A DNA stretch of 64,000 nt from Adiantum capillus-veneris (Eukaryota; Streptophyta; Polypodiopsida; Polypodiales; Pteridaceae): assembly GCA_014529385.2 (NCBI GenBank), contig CM043952.1, positions 149,819,057-149,883,056 on the forward strand, read 5' to 3'. Shown in pieces: positions 11,465-20,530 of this stretch (the first letter of the stretch is position 1; each line of letters starts with the position of its first letter). The position numbers were made by a program, and so were the translations under genes. Under the pieces are notes generated by a model. It saw only the letters and a list, made by a program, of their open reading frames with translations, was not told where the DNA came from and made no database searches.

Positions 11465-13055
11465 TGTCATTAAATGTATAATATCTAACCAACCCAAATG
11501 ATTTTACTGACCATTTAATATGGGATGATAAACGGAAACAAGGGTTAGAATGCTTACGGATCTATCTCAACACGGGGCCAATGGTAAAGGGGCCCAAATG
11601 AGAGATGGTCTGTCAAAGAGCAAGGTTAACTAATGAAGCTTAAAATACCTTAGGGTTAGCTTCATTAAAGACCTCCAATGATTAGTGTTAAAAGTCCTTT
11701 TGACCTTAAGCAAGCTAGGGTTGTGCTTGAGGTGGGAACCTTAAGCAAGCTAGGGCTGTGCTTGAGGTGGGAACCTGACCTAAACTTAGGCAAGCTAGGG
11801 CTGTGCTTGAGGTGGGAACCTGACCTGAACTTAGGCAAACTAGGGTTGTGCTTGAGGTTGGAACTCCACCTAAGGTGCTTGTCATGCTTGATGACTAAGG
11901 TACTTGAGGTACTTGTCACATTTAATGAGGAATTTGCTTGAGAATCTTCCTATGTATGGGGGGTAAGATGGTTGAGTAAAAAAGAGAACCTACTCACTTA
12001 ATGAGGAAGTTGCTTGAGAAACTTCCTATGCATAAAAATCTCAAAGTTAGGGGACTTCTAAAAGAGCACATGAGACACATGTCAGACTCTCACTAAGCTT
12101 AACCACATGGTGAGTTTGAATGCTATTGGTTGGGCTAAAGAGGGGTCCAATGAGCTTCTACTTTCATCTAACAAAAATCTAGATATTTTCAAACTCTCTC
12201 TCTCTCTAAGGGGTAAGGAGGACACTTGTCAAAAGACTAACCATGTACTTGACTGCATGCTACATGTGATTGGCCAGGGGGAGAGGGATCCAATGAGCCT
12301 GCAGCATGTGGAAAAGTCTCCACTCGCCCAAAGCAAGGAGGGGGGGTGCTAAGGGGATATACACCATCAAAACACACTCATTTGAGACACCATTCTCACT
12401 TGGTGAAAGTTGAGGAACACCACCTCCTTCTCCAAGCTTGTGAGAGTGAAAGCCTACACCAACACTCTTGGCTATGGAATGCAAATCCAACCAAGAGTCA
12501 TGCTTCAATGCTTAAGCTTGCCATCTTCTCCATCTCCATTACTATGCTATTATGTATGCAAGCAAGAAGAGTAATGATAAGAGAGGAACTACTTCTTTTT
12601 CCTATGGAATGTTTCTTCTTCCTCTTCCCTATCCTCATTCCCTGCTAGCTCTCTCCACCTTCGAAGGTGTTTGAGGCCTTGGGATAGTTAATGCTTTCTT
12701 TAAGTTTATGCTATGCTTGTGATGCATGAAGCTTTCCATCTTCATTGCATCACGTAGGTCACAAGGAACACAAAGATTGTATTGTACCAAGTCTCTCTTG
12801 ATGGGAGAATCTATAATACAAATGCCTATTGGAGGGGGGACCGGCTCCATATGAATCCAGTCCTCAACTATTGTCATGTTCTCTAAACTCTCTCTCTTGC
12901 AAAAGTATTGTTCATGCCAAGTTAACTAAGTACCATGTTTATGTTGCTACCATCAAATAAGTTCACCCGCTATGCTCACAAAGAATCTCTCAAAAGTGCT
13001 TCACCTAATTTCATAATTCCGCTACTCTCAAAGTTCATAGGCAATTACCATTACA
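11465..13055 (+). repeat. 3' LTR of element A
   Basis: 1591 bp, TGTCATTAAA to CCATTACA, near-identical to 4281-5912. Small indels, the shorter G-run and point changes separate the two copies, which points to an old but not ancient insertion. The sequence on its right (AAGCTTGAGG) continues the RT/RNase H reading of H. Confidence 0.92.
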
Positions 13056-13436
13056 AAAGCTTGAGGTGATAAATGAATGGCATGAACCAACGAACCTATA
13101 TGAGCTACAAAACTTTATTAGAAGGTGATATTGTTATAGAGGATTCATATAAAAATCCTCTACCATAGCAAGACCATTACACAATTTGATCAAGAAGAAC
13201 ATCAAGGATGTATGGACTAAAAAGGAGTGAAAATCTTCACTACACATAAAGAGAGATTCACATCTCAACCTATGTTAGTGCTAGCAGACCTCTCAAAGCC
13301 ATTTGAGGTCCATTGTGATGCTAACGGTGATTGCCTTGGAGTGGTATTTCTTCAAGAAGGGCATGTCGTAGCATATAAGAGTTTTTGATTGCACTCTGAT
13401 GAGCGATGATTCTTGGCATCTATGAAAAGGAGTGTA
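13056..13436 (+). pseudogene. Gypsy pol fragment H, right half
   Basis: The reading resumes exactly where H was interrupted: KLEVINEWHEPTNLYEL matches KLEVIKAWPNPRNLHEL of A. RNase H pieces follow in shifted frames (the CDACGDCLG equivalent at about 13310, then LQEGHVVAYKS). It ends near 13436, about where A shows YEKELLAVL, and unrelated sequence follows. It is dead through multiple stops and indels. Confidence 0.83.
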
Positions 13437-13802
13437 GGTTTGGAGCGAGCTTTGCGAGTGAGGTATGGAGGGAGCTTTTGAGTTTTCTCGTGTTTCTCAA
13501 AAAGTTCGCTCCCAATCAAAAATCCCACTCAAGAAGCTTTCTCCCAATCAAAAAAAATCACCCAGAAAGTATCACTTGCAATGCTCCTTTGAAAGACCGC
13601 TCCCATGTCCAATATGGTGTAGGCACCAACTTGTGTGTCCTCATTTTTGTGTCATAAAGGAAAAAAGGTCCTCCCTCAATCTCATCCTCATGTCTTCTTC
13701 TCCTTGAAGTGCATCTTCTACTATTCCTTTGTTTGACATATGAAGAGGAAGCTTGTCTATGTGTATGAGTATGTCTCTATTGACTCAGACCTTTATTCAT
13801 GC

Positions 13803-13806
<4 letters not shown>
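13437..13806. other. Unassigned spacer
   Basis: Two overlapping short ORFs (13406-13657, 13465-13707) show no motif and share sequence in different frames. The sequence has A-rich and imperfectly repeated CCCAATCAAAAA segments. I see no gene. Confidence 0.4.

Positions 13807-13897
<91 letters not shown>
13807..13897. repeat. (CA)n microsatellite
   Basis: About 45 perfect CA repeats. It ends directly against the 16 bp arm of the inverted repeat at 13899. Confidence 0.95.
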
Positions 13898-13898
<1 letters not shown>

Positions 13899-13899
<1 letters not shown>

Positions 13900-13958
13900 A
13901 TTAAACTAATACAACTCTTTTCACCCGCTCCCCCCAAAAGAATTGTATTAGTTTAATT
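13899..13958. repeat. Inverted repeat of the foldback family
   Basis: AATTAAACTAATACAA at 13899-13914 is perfectly complementary to TTGTATTAGTTTAATT at 13943-13958, with a 28-nt C-rich loop. On the minus strand the unit resembles the ~62 bp unit of 19687-20224 (TAATACAATTCTTTTGGGGGG against TAATACAATCCTTCTAGGGGG). It is a diverged member of that family between a (CA)n and a (CT)n tract. Confidence 0.85.
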
Positions 13959-14496
13959 CTCTCTCTCTCTCTCTCTCCAAAATTGTGTTAGTATACCTAC
14001 GTATCTATAAATAGGAACAAAAATCTATGAAACATGTCTGTACCAAATCTTGAATGTGAGAAGCACTCAAACTTTTGTCGTCTGAAGAAAATAATAGTTT
14101 TGCATCACAATGTAAAAACCAATTTATGTGCACGATGCTTGCTCTTCCGATATAGTCATGCCCTTAGAGCTACTCGTATATCACCAACATTTAATAATAT
14201 TTAAGTCTTGTGTACTAGGACACATAAAAGAAAAGAGGCCTCAATTGGTGGCCCTAACTTTTGGAGACATGATCTCCATTAGAAAAACACAAGCAAAATA
14301 ATCCACATCTGTGTAACACAACCTGTAAAATACACTTCTTTGTGTGTATGAGTATGTCTCTAGTGACTTAGATCTTTATATATGCATTTAGAAATGTAGA
14401 GAGAGAGAGAGAGAGGGAGAGAGGGAGAGAAAGAAAGAATTAAGGTAATACAATCCTTTTGGTGGGAAGGGGTGAAATCAACGAATGCAAGAATAT

Positions 14497-14497
<1 letters not shown>
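13959..14497 (+). repeat. Composite repeat copy 1: (CT)n, R1, (GA)n, unit
   Basis: A (CT)n tract (13959-13977) leads into the ~420 bp block R1 (13978-14397; it contains ATAGGAACAAAAATCTATGAA and GTGCACGATGCTTGCTCTTC). A degenerate (GA)n follows (14398-14437), then one ~62 bp unit (14438-14497). The same order occurs from 19165 to 19748, and R1 recurs a third time at 20242-20530. R1 has no ORF of note. Confidence 0.85.

Positions 14498-14558
<61 letters not shown>
14498..14558. repeat. (CT)n tract, LINE 5' flank
   Basis: About 30 perfect CT repeats running straight into the first base of the LINE (ACAGCCG). The LINE 3' end runs into another (CT)n at 19165, so the element seems to have inserted within one CT array. 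Confidence 0.9.
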
Positions 14559-14561
<3 letters not shown>

Positions 14562-14784
14562 GCCGTTTTTTGACCTAGTAGACAGCAGTTCACTCTTTTG
14601 ACCATAACTTGCTCATCCGAACTCCGATTTAGGTGATCTATAGCCTCAATCGAAGAGCACGAAGCCCTCTACGCACTGATGTAAAGACAGAATTTTTCTG
14701 TGCAATGGAAGGCTTTGCTGTAACAGCATCTCAGAACTGAAAAAACTGTCAAAACTTTGCGTTTTTGTTACCGACTTGAAGGCA

Positions 14785-15717
14785 ATGTCAGACAAAACTC
14801 GCAAGGGTGGAAAAGCCACACTCGCCATGGAGAATGATGCAAAATCTCCAAGGAATTTGGATGCTAATCCAACCACATCGTCTACAACAACGGAAGCAAT
14901 GATCATGGCTTACTTGATCTCGTTACAAGAAACCGTCAACAAGCAAGGTGAAGAGTTACGCGCACTTGCAATGGAGAATGGTACTTTAAGAGTTCTTGTT
15001 GTGGAGAATGAGCACCTCAAGAAGGTTCTTGAAATGCAAACAACACGCTTGATGCATCTTGAGAATGAAGTTCAAGAATGTAAACGCTCTCTTGTTGACA
15101 TGAATGTAGTGAAAGAGCGCTTGAGCAAAGTTGAGAGTGATCATGTATTGAAAGAGGAAACGATAGATACAATACGACATGATGTACGTGAGATGAGAAA
15201 TGCATCCAAATCATGGGCTGATATATGTAAGGATAATGTGGTTTCTACATCTCCTATCACGCAAGCCGTTGTCCAAGCAAAGAATGTAGAGAATGTGGAC
15301 ACTCAAGAATTGCAAGAACGACAAAAACGCTCAAAGAACATCGTCATTCGTGGAATCAAGGAGGAAAGCATGGAAACACCCCAATCTCTTGCGGTTGCTA
15401 TTGAAGAGTTTTTTGCTACACACTTTGGCATGTCAGGAATCATGGCTTATGGTGCACATCGAGTTGGAAAACAAGGAGTCCCTCGCTCGGGAGAAAGACC
15501 TATTGTATGTACCATGGCTGATGAGGTAAAGAGAAAGATCATCATTGACAATGGTTGGATCTACCTCAAAGGAACGGGTTGTAATGTATATGAGGATCGC
15601 ACTCTTATGCAACAAAATGTACGTCGCAAAGCATACGAGGAAAGAAGCAAGAAGGTTAAGGTATCATCTCAAGAAGAAAAGGCACTTGAGGAGGATGCAA
15701 GTCCACCCAACAAATAG
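14785..15717 (+). CDS. ORF1: LINE ORF1, RNA-binding protein (310 aa)
   Basis: This ORF probably binds LINE RNA and acts as chaperone in the ribonucleoprotein. I start it at ATG 14785 (MSDKTRKGG); no upstream in-frame ATG is present. Residues ~1-45 are basic and Ser/Thr/Asn-rich. Residues ~60-145 form heptads rich in L, E and K (for example LRVLVVENEHLKKVLEM), a coiled coil. Residues ~178-290 resemble the L1 ORF1p RRM and C-terminal domain: KRSKNIVIRGI, then the HRVGK and RPIVC motifs, then EDRTLMQQNVRRKAYEE. There is no CCHC knuckle, unlike ORF1 of many plant L1s. It ends in TAG at 15715 and lies in the same frame as ORF2, six bases downstream. Confidence 0.88.
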   Translation: MSDKTRKGGKATLAMENDAKSPRNLDANPTTSSTTTEAMIMAYLISLQETVNKQGEELRALAMENGTLRVLVVENEHLKKVLEMQTTRLMHLENEVQECKRSLVDMNVVKERLSKVESDHVLKEETIDTIRHDVREMRNASKSWADICKDNVVSTSPITQAVVQAKNVENVDTQELQERQKRSKNIVIRGIKEESMETPQSLAVAIEEFFATHFGMSGIMAYGAHRVGKQGVPRSGERPIVCTMADEVKRKIIIDNGWIYLKGTGCNVYEDRTLMQQNVRRKAYEERSKKVKVSSQEEKALEEDASPPNK

Positions 15718-15723
15718 GGACAC

Positions 15724-18700
15724 ATGATCTATGAGACCAACTCACGCTTGCGAATAAGCTTTTGGAATTGTAACGGGTATCCATGGAATGCGGGAATTGG
15801 CATTGATGAGCTTACCAATGACTCCGATGTGATACTTCTTGTCGAAACATGGGAGCATGATGCGCAACGAATTCTTGGATTTGACAAATACGATGTGCAT
15901 TCTTTGATGTGGGCCAAAAATGCAAAGCAACGAAGAGGCCAAGGAGGCGTAGCATGTATGACCAAAAAGGGTTTGAAAGATGTTTCCATTGTCAAAGAAG
16001 ATAAGTATAAACGCTACTTATGGCTGAAAATCAGCCCACCAAATGGTCAAGTCATGTTTGTGGCCGGCTGCTACATTCCTCACTATGACTCCAACTTTTA
16101 TGCTCGCTTGAATATGGATAGAGATCAGCCCTTTGTTGAACTAGAGGAAGACATTGCTCATTACAAGGATCAAGGTGAAGTCATTGTTTTTGGAGACATG
16201 AATGCTCGCACAAATATGCTACAACACAACACACAACAAGTCGACATGCCGCATGTATCAAGAAGAGTGGATGACTCATACATGTATAATCGAAGTTCTA
16301 ATGATGCAAAAGAAGTGGATCACTATGGAAAGTCACTTCTACATATGTGCAATAGTACCGGAATGCTCATTGCAAATGGTGTATCTCTATGGCAAGGCAC
16401 CAATGACTTTACATGTAGAAAGCACAATGGTGCTAGCGTGATTGACTATATGTTGTTCTCAAAAGCCACTCTAGAATGCATACAAAGCTTTACACTTGGT
16501 GAATGGAATCCGGAATCGGATCATAGGATGTTATGTATTGACCTCAAGTGTGGTAAACGGCCCGAGCATGTAGCCTCCAATCATGATGTGAATCATTTGT
16601 ACCTACGTCTAGACTTCAAACGAGCACTTATATATGCTGATATGGTGGACCAAATGTTAAGCATGATAGAGCATCAAGGGAGCCCAACATTAGAATGCAA
16701 GTGGAAAGTTTTCAAAGAAGTAATTTTCTCTTGTGCGAAGGAATGCTTTTCGGCGAAACACATGTCTTGCAAAAGGTCTAAGAAGGGTAGCACCAAGAAG
16801 AAATGGTTTGACATGGAATGTAGTCAAGCCCGAAAACACTTGCTAAGATTGGATGCAATCAAAGACAAGGAAGTTTACTTGGAATGTTCACACACATACA
16901 AAGCACTTGTTCAAAAGAAGAGGAGAAGGTGGGAAGTCGAAAAACAACTTCTTTTAGCACAAGAGAAAGCACATGCATGTGGCAAGTTTTGGCAAAATCT
17001 AAAAGGCAAGCGCGTTGAGAGCTTTGGTGACTTGACTCTTGAGGATATGTATATGCATTGTAAGAACCTCTATGAGCAACCCAATGTTGATAAGATGGAG
17101 GGTTGTAGCTCCCTTCCATTTATGTCTCCCTTCTTTACCATTGAAGATGTATGCCGCGCGCTTGAGAAACTTGCTACTCGCAAGGCAGGTGACCTTCAAG
17201 GTGTCAAGGCTGAAATGATTAAATGGACAAGCAAGAAAACACGATATTGGATATGCGATATGTTTAACCTTGCACTTCAGTATGGCATGCCTCATGATTG
17301 GAGTGCAAATTGGATCAAACCTTTGCACAAAGGAGGAGATGTAAACAATGTGAACAACTATCGCACTATAATGGTTGGTTCTTTGATGGCAAAGTTATTT
17401 GGATGTATCATGGAGATGAAGATAAGTGAATGGGCTGAAAAGAATGGCAAACGTGCGCTTGGCCAAGCAGGTTTTCGAAAGCATCATAGCACTATTGATC
17501 ACCTTGTCACTCTTCGAGTTCTTATGGAAGTGTCTCGATTGAAAGGAAAAAAGTTGTATTGTTGCTTTGTGGATTTCAAGAAAGCTTTTGACATGGTACC
17601 GCGAGGAAATCTTTGGAGACGTATGCAAAGCCTTCAAGTGCCGAGAGAATTTATGCATGCAGTCTTTCGCATCTACCAAAAAGTGATATGTCGATTACGC
17701 ATGGGAGATGGAATTTCAGATTTTTTTGCAAGCACTATTGGTGTCAAACAAGGATGCCCACTTTCCCCAACCCTCTTTGGGCTACTCATTGATGAATTGG
17801 AATACATGGTTCTTGATTTTATGCAACAAGAAGGCATAGAAGAGGTTAAGATTAGAAATGCGGTGATCATGCTTTTGCTTTATGCCGATGATGTAGTGCT
17901 CTTGGCACATACCTTAGAAGATGCACAAAAGATTATGAGTGTCTTGGAACGCTTTTGCCTACATAGCGGGCTGATCGTGAATGGATCCAAAACCAAGGTT
18001 ATGCTTGTAAAGACCCTCAATGACGAAAATCCATGCATTGTATACAACAATGAGAAACTTGAAGTCGTAGATCACTTCGAGTACCTTGGCCTTGAGGTTC
18101 CATCCAATCATAAATGGAAGGATTGTGCAATGCGTCGCTTGGAAGCCGGAAAGAGGGCTTATTATGCATTTGAGAACATGTGCAATGCAGGAGAGATCAA
18201 GTGTTGGGCTCTCAAAAAGTACCTCTTTGACACATTGGTGACACCGGTGCTTCTTTATGGAGTGGAGGTGTGGGGTGGAAGCATCGGGAAGTCTACTTGG
18301 AAAGAGTTTGAGAATGTCCAAAAGCGTTTTCTCACCAACTTTCTCCAAGTCAAGACACAAACACCCTACATGCTCTTACTTCTTGAGTCCGGATCGCTTC
18401 CCATTGAGGTCTTGGGCATGGAAAGGGTTGTGGAGTACATGCGTAAGACACAACGTAGCCCTTTCCATCGACTTCCTAGAATCGCATATGAAGCAAGTCA
18501 AAAGGTTCAAAAGACATGCAAGAGCAAAATACTAAGTTCCGGGTGGATGCTTGATATCAAGAAATGGTTTGGAAGATGGGATGCATGTCACTTGGTCAAG
18601 GATGCGTCGATCGACTCCCAAGTTAATGAGGCCTTCTTACAACGCCAATGTATCATGGCTTGGGAGAAATCCGGAGGTTCTCGCTTCAGCCATTACACCA

Positions 18701-19104
18701 CACACGTTGCCCCAAACTACAAATCTCTCTTCTTCTCGGAACGAGGTAACCGAACCCATTCCTACATCCTTGAGCCCATCCCGTTGAGTGCGATCCGCAC
18801 CATTGCCTCCATTCGTCTTAGCTCCCATTCTCTACGCTGTGAGACAGGACGTTGGGGCACTGGCGAGGAGTGTCATCGACTTTGCACCTTATGCCCTCGT
18901 CAAGTGCGAGAGAGTGAGTACCACACACTACTTGAGTGCTCAGCTTTTGACCACATTAGGTCCTCTTTTCCCCATATATTCAGCCATGAGCTCTCCCTAC
19001 ATACCTTCCTCTCCCAACCACGATGTGGACTCTCTATTGCGACGCTCATTTCAGCCATTTTTGAGCATCGAGAGTCACTTATGAACTCCACTCACACCAC
19101 GTGA
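15724..19104 (+). CDS. ORF2: LINE ORF2, endonuclease-reverse transcriptase (1126 aa)
   Basis: ORF2 nicks target DNA and reverse-transcribes LINE RNA onto it. The N-terminal endonuclease/exonuclease/phosphatase domain (residues ~10-275) keeps N15 (SFWNCNG), E41 (LVETWE), D158-N160 (GDMNART) and the S265-D266-H267 catalytic end. RT (residues ~470-780) keeps QAGFRKHHSTIDHL, FVDFKKAFDMVP, GVKQGCPLSP and YADD (residues 720-723, 17881-17892). A C-terminal finger CTLCX9HX4C lies at about residue 1054. No RNase H domain is seen between RT and finger. No stop or frameshift occurs in 1126 codons, and all catalytic residues I can identify are present. Confidence 0.93.
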   Translation: MIYETNSRLRISFWNCNGYPWNAGIGIDELTNDSDVILLVETWEHDAQRILGFDKYDVHSLMWAKNAKQRRGQGGVACMTKKGLKDVSIVKEDKYKRYLWLKISPPNGQVMFVAGCYIPHYDSNFYARLNMDRDQPFVELEEDIAHYKDQGEVIVFGDMNARTNMLQHNTQQVDMPHVSRRVDDSYMYNRSSNDAKEVDHYGKSLLHMCNSTGMLIANGVSLWQGTNDFTCRKHNGASVIDYMLFSKATLECIQSFTLGEWNPESDHRMLCIDLKCGKRPEHVASNHDVNHLYLRLDFKRALIYADMVDQMLSMIEHQGSPTLECKWKVFKEVIFSCAKECFSAKHMSCKRSKKGSTKKKWFDMECSQARKHLLRLDAIKDKEVYLECSHTYKALVQKKRRRWEVEKQLLLAQEKAHACGKFWQNLKGKRVESFGDLTLEDMYMHCKNLYEQPNVDKMEGCSSLPFMSPFFTIEDVCRALEKLATRKAGDLQGVKAEMIKWTSKKTRYWICDMFNLALQYGMPHDWSANWIKPLHKGGDVNNVNNYRTIMVGSLMAKLFGCIMEMKISEWAEKNGKRALGQAGFRKHHSTIDHLVTLRVLMEVSRLKGKKLYCCFVDFKKAFDMVPRGNLWRRMQSLQVPREFMHAVFRIYQKVICRLRMGDGISDFFASTIGVKQGCPLSPTLFGLLIDELEYMVLDFMQQEGIEEVKIRNAVIMLLLYADDVVLLAHTLEDAQKIMSVLERFCLHSGLIVNGSKTKVMLVKTLNDENPCIVYNNEKLEVVDHFEYLGLEVPSNHKWKDCAMRRLEAGKRAYYAFENMCNAGEIKCWALKKYLFDTLVTPVLLYGVEVWGGSIGKSTWKEFENVQKRFLTNFLQVKTQTPYMLLLLESGSLPIEVLGMERVVEYMRKTQRSPFHRLPRIAYEASQKVQKTCKSKILSSGWMLDIKKWFGRWDACHLVKDASIDSQVNEAFLQRQCIMAWEKSGGSRFSHYTTHVAPNYKSLFFSERGNRTHSYILEPIPLSAIRTIASIRLSSHSLRCETGRWGTGEECHRLCTLCPRQVRESEYHTLLECSAFDHIRSSFPHIFSHELSLHTFLSQPRCGLSIATLISAIFEHRESLMNSTHTT

Positions 19105-19123
19105 CATGTTCATTTGGTCCCAT

Positions 19124-19139
19124 AGGTCATATTTGACCT
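19124..19139 (+). other. 3' UTR hairpin of the LINE
   Basis: AGGTCA pairs with TGACCT around a TATT loop, 20 bases after the ORF2 stop and about 25 bases before the tail. Short 3' stem-loops are the RT recognition signal in several LINE families, so this is a plausible one. It is a 6 bp stem only. Confidence 0.5.
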
Positions 19140-19160
19140 CCCAGGACGATAATAGAACTA

Positions 19161-19164
<4 letters not shown>

Positions 19165-19227
<63 letters not shown>
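19165..19227. repeat. (CT)n tract, LINE 3' flank or tail
   Basis: About 31 CT repeats directly after TCTA of the LINE end, then R1 copy 2. It may be partly LINE tail and partly original target array; the two cannot be told apart by sequence. Confidence 0.9.
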
Positions 19228-19230
<3 letters not shown>

Positions 19231-19647
19231 ATTGCATTAGTATACCTCGGTATGAGTAAATAGGAACAAAAATTTATGAAACCTGTTTGTACCAAAGCTT
19301 GAATGTGAGAAGTGCTCAAAATTCTTTGTCATCTCAAGCAAATAACAATTTTGCACCACAATGTAAAAACCAATTTATGTGCACGATGCTTGCTCTTCCG
19401 ATATAGTGATGCCCTAAGAGCTACTAGTATATTACCAACATTTAATAATCTTCAACTCTTGTGGTACCAAGTCACAACAAAGAAAAGAGGCCGCAACTAG
19501 TGTCCCTAACTTTTGGAGACATTATCTCCATTAGAAAAACACAAGATGCATAATCCACATCCGTGTAAGACAACCTGCATAATCTGCTACGTTGTGTGTA
19601 TGAGTATGTCTCTAGTGACTTTTATTTTTATATATGCATTTGAAATG

Positions 19648-19650
<3 letters not shown>
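19228..19650 (+). repeat. R1 copy 2
   Basis: About 85-90% identical to 13978-14397 over its length, including the segments around ATGTAAAAACCAATTTATG and GTGTATGAGTATGTCTCTAG. It is followed by (GA)n at 19651-19686 and the foldback array. Confidence 0.88.
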
Positions 19651-19686
<36 letters not shown>

Positions 19687-19688
<2 letters not shown>

Positions 19689-19744
19689 AAGGTAATACAA
19701 TCCTTCTAGGGGGAGGGGGTGAAATCCACGGATGCAAGAATACG

Positions 19745-19780
<36 letters not shown>

Positions 19781-19856
19781 GGGGGAGGGGGTGAAATCCA
19801 CGGATGAGAGAGTCAGTCACATATTTTTGGATCCGTGGATTTCAACCCCTCCCCCT

Positions 19857-19910
<54 letters not shown>

Positions 19911-20224
19911 CATATTCATGCATCCGTGGATTTCACCCCCTCCCCCTAGAAGGATTGTATTACCTTAATTCTCTCTCTCTCTCTGTGTATGTATTAGAGA
20001 GAGAGAGAGAATTAAGGTAATACAATCCTTCTAGGGGGAGGGGGTGAAATCCACGGATCACATATTCATGCATCCGTGGATTTCACCCCCTCCCCCTAGA
20101 AGGATTGTATTACCTTAATTCTCTCCCTCTCTCTAATACACACACAGAGAGAGAGAGAGAGAATTAAGGTAATACAATCCTTCTAGGGGGAGGGGGTGAA
20201 ATCCACGGATGCAAGAATATGTGA
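19687..20224. repeat. Foldback array: seven inverted ~62 bp units
   Basis: The unit runs TTAAGGTAATACAATCC, then CTAGGGGGAGGGGG, then TGAAATCCACGGATGC, ending in ATGTGAC. Copies: 19687-19748 (+), 19778-19806 (+, partial), 19816-19861 (-), 19908-19970 (-), 20010-20058 (+), 20059-20120 (-), 20162-20224 (+). Spacers are (CT)n or (GA)n. The pairs 19922-20058 and 20072-20210 are nearly perfect palindromes with arms of about 62 bp and short GTGTATGTATTA-type loops. This resembles foldback MITEs repeated in tandem. There is no ORF. Confidence 0.92.
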
Positions 20225-20241
20225 CTCTCTCTCTCTCTCTC

Positions 20242-20530
20242 CCCAAAAAATAAAATAAAAAATTACAATAGTAAATGTAGTTATAACTAAACAGGGGCAT
20301 AAAATCTATGAAACTAGTTTGTATCAAAGTGTGAATATGAGCAACTTGCAAAATTCTTTTCTTGTCTCAATCCATATCAATTTTGCACTACAATGTAAAA
20401 ACCAATTTATGCGTATGTTGGCTGCTCTTCCAATTATCCTCCCCTAAGAACTACACGTATATTACCACTATTTAATAATCTTTCACTCTTGTGATAGCAA
20501 GACACATCAAAGAAAAGCAAGTCACAATAC
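20242..20530 (+). repeat. R1 copy 3 (partial, diverged)
   Basis: Shares with copies 1 and 2 the series GGGCATAAAATCTATGAAAC, ATGTAAAAACCAATTTATG and TATTTAATAATCTTTCACTC. It is more diverged and ends near 20530, before the (GA)n part. Confidence 0.75.

Larger units (their letters stand above)
4281..13055 (+). mobile_element. Chromovirus A (Ty3/gypsy), both LTRs
   Basis: An 8.8 kb element with LTRs 4281-5912 and 11465-13055 (TGTCATT...ATTACA), a primer site at 5914, gag, PR, RT, RNase H, integrase, a chromodomain-like tail and a polypurine tract at 11452-11461. The order PR-RT-RH-IN and the tail identify a Ty3/gypsy chromovirus. It sits inside gypsy fragment H. The flanks AATCT (left) and AAAGCT (right) look like a decayed target duplication. 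Multiple frameshifts and stops make it non-autonomous now. Element B (46751-55181) is its closest relative here. Confidence 0.93.
14559..19164 (+). mobile_element. Full-length L1/Tx1-like LINE in a (CT)n array
   Basis: A 4.6 kb non-LTR retrotransposon with a ~225 bp 5' UTR, ORF1 (coiled coil plus RNA-binding domain), ORF2 (endonuclease, RT, CCHC), a 60 bp 3' UTR with a hairpin, and a tail of TCTATCTCTCT instead of poly(A). Both ORFs are uninterrupted, so it looks recent. The same composite repeat lies on both sides, with (CT)n at both junctions. ORF content excludes LTR elements. The apurinic-type endonuclease excludes site-specific R2-type LINEs. Placement near L1/Tx1 rests on ORF1 type and ORF2 layout and is an inference. 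Confidence 0.9.

Noticed and set aside
13753-13956. ORF rich in His-Thr across the (CA)n array
   Set aside because: Translation of a CA repeat; the same artefact occurs at 29282-29688, 60998-61298 and 62331-62613.
14646-14906. Minus-strand ORFs overlapping the LINE
   Set aside because: Shadow frames of ORF1, ORF2 and the 5' UTR; many similar ones occur through 19.1 kb.
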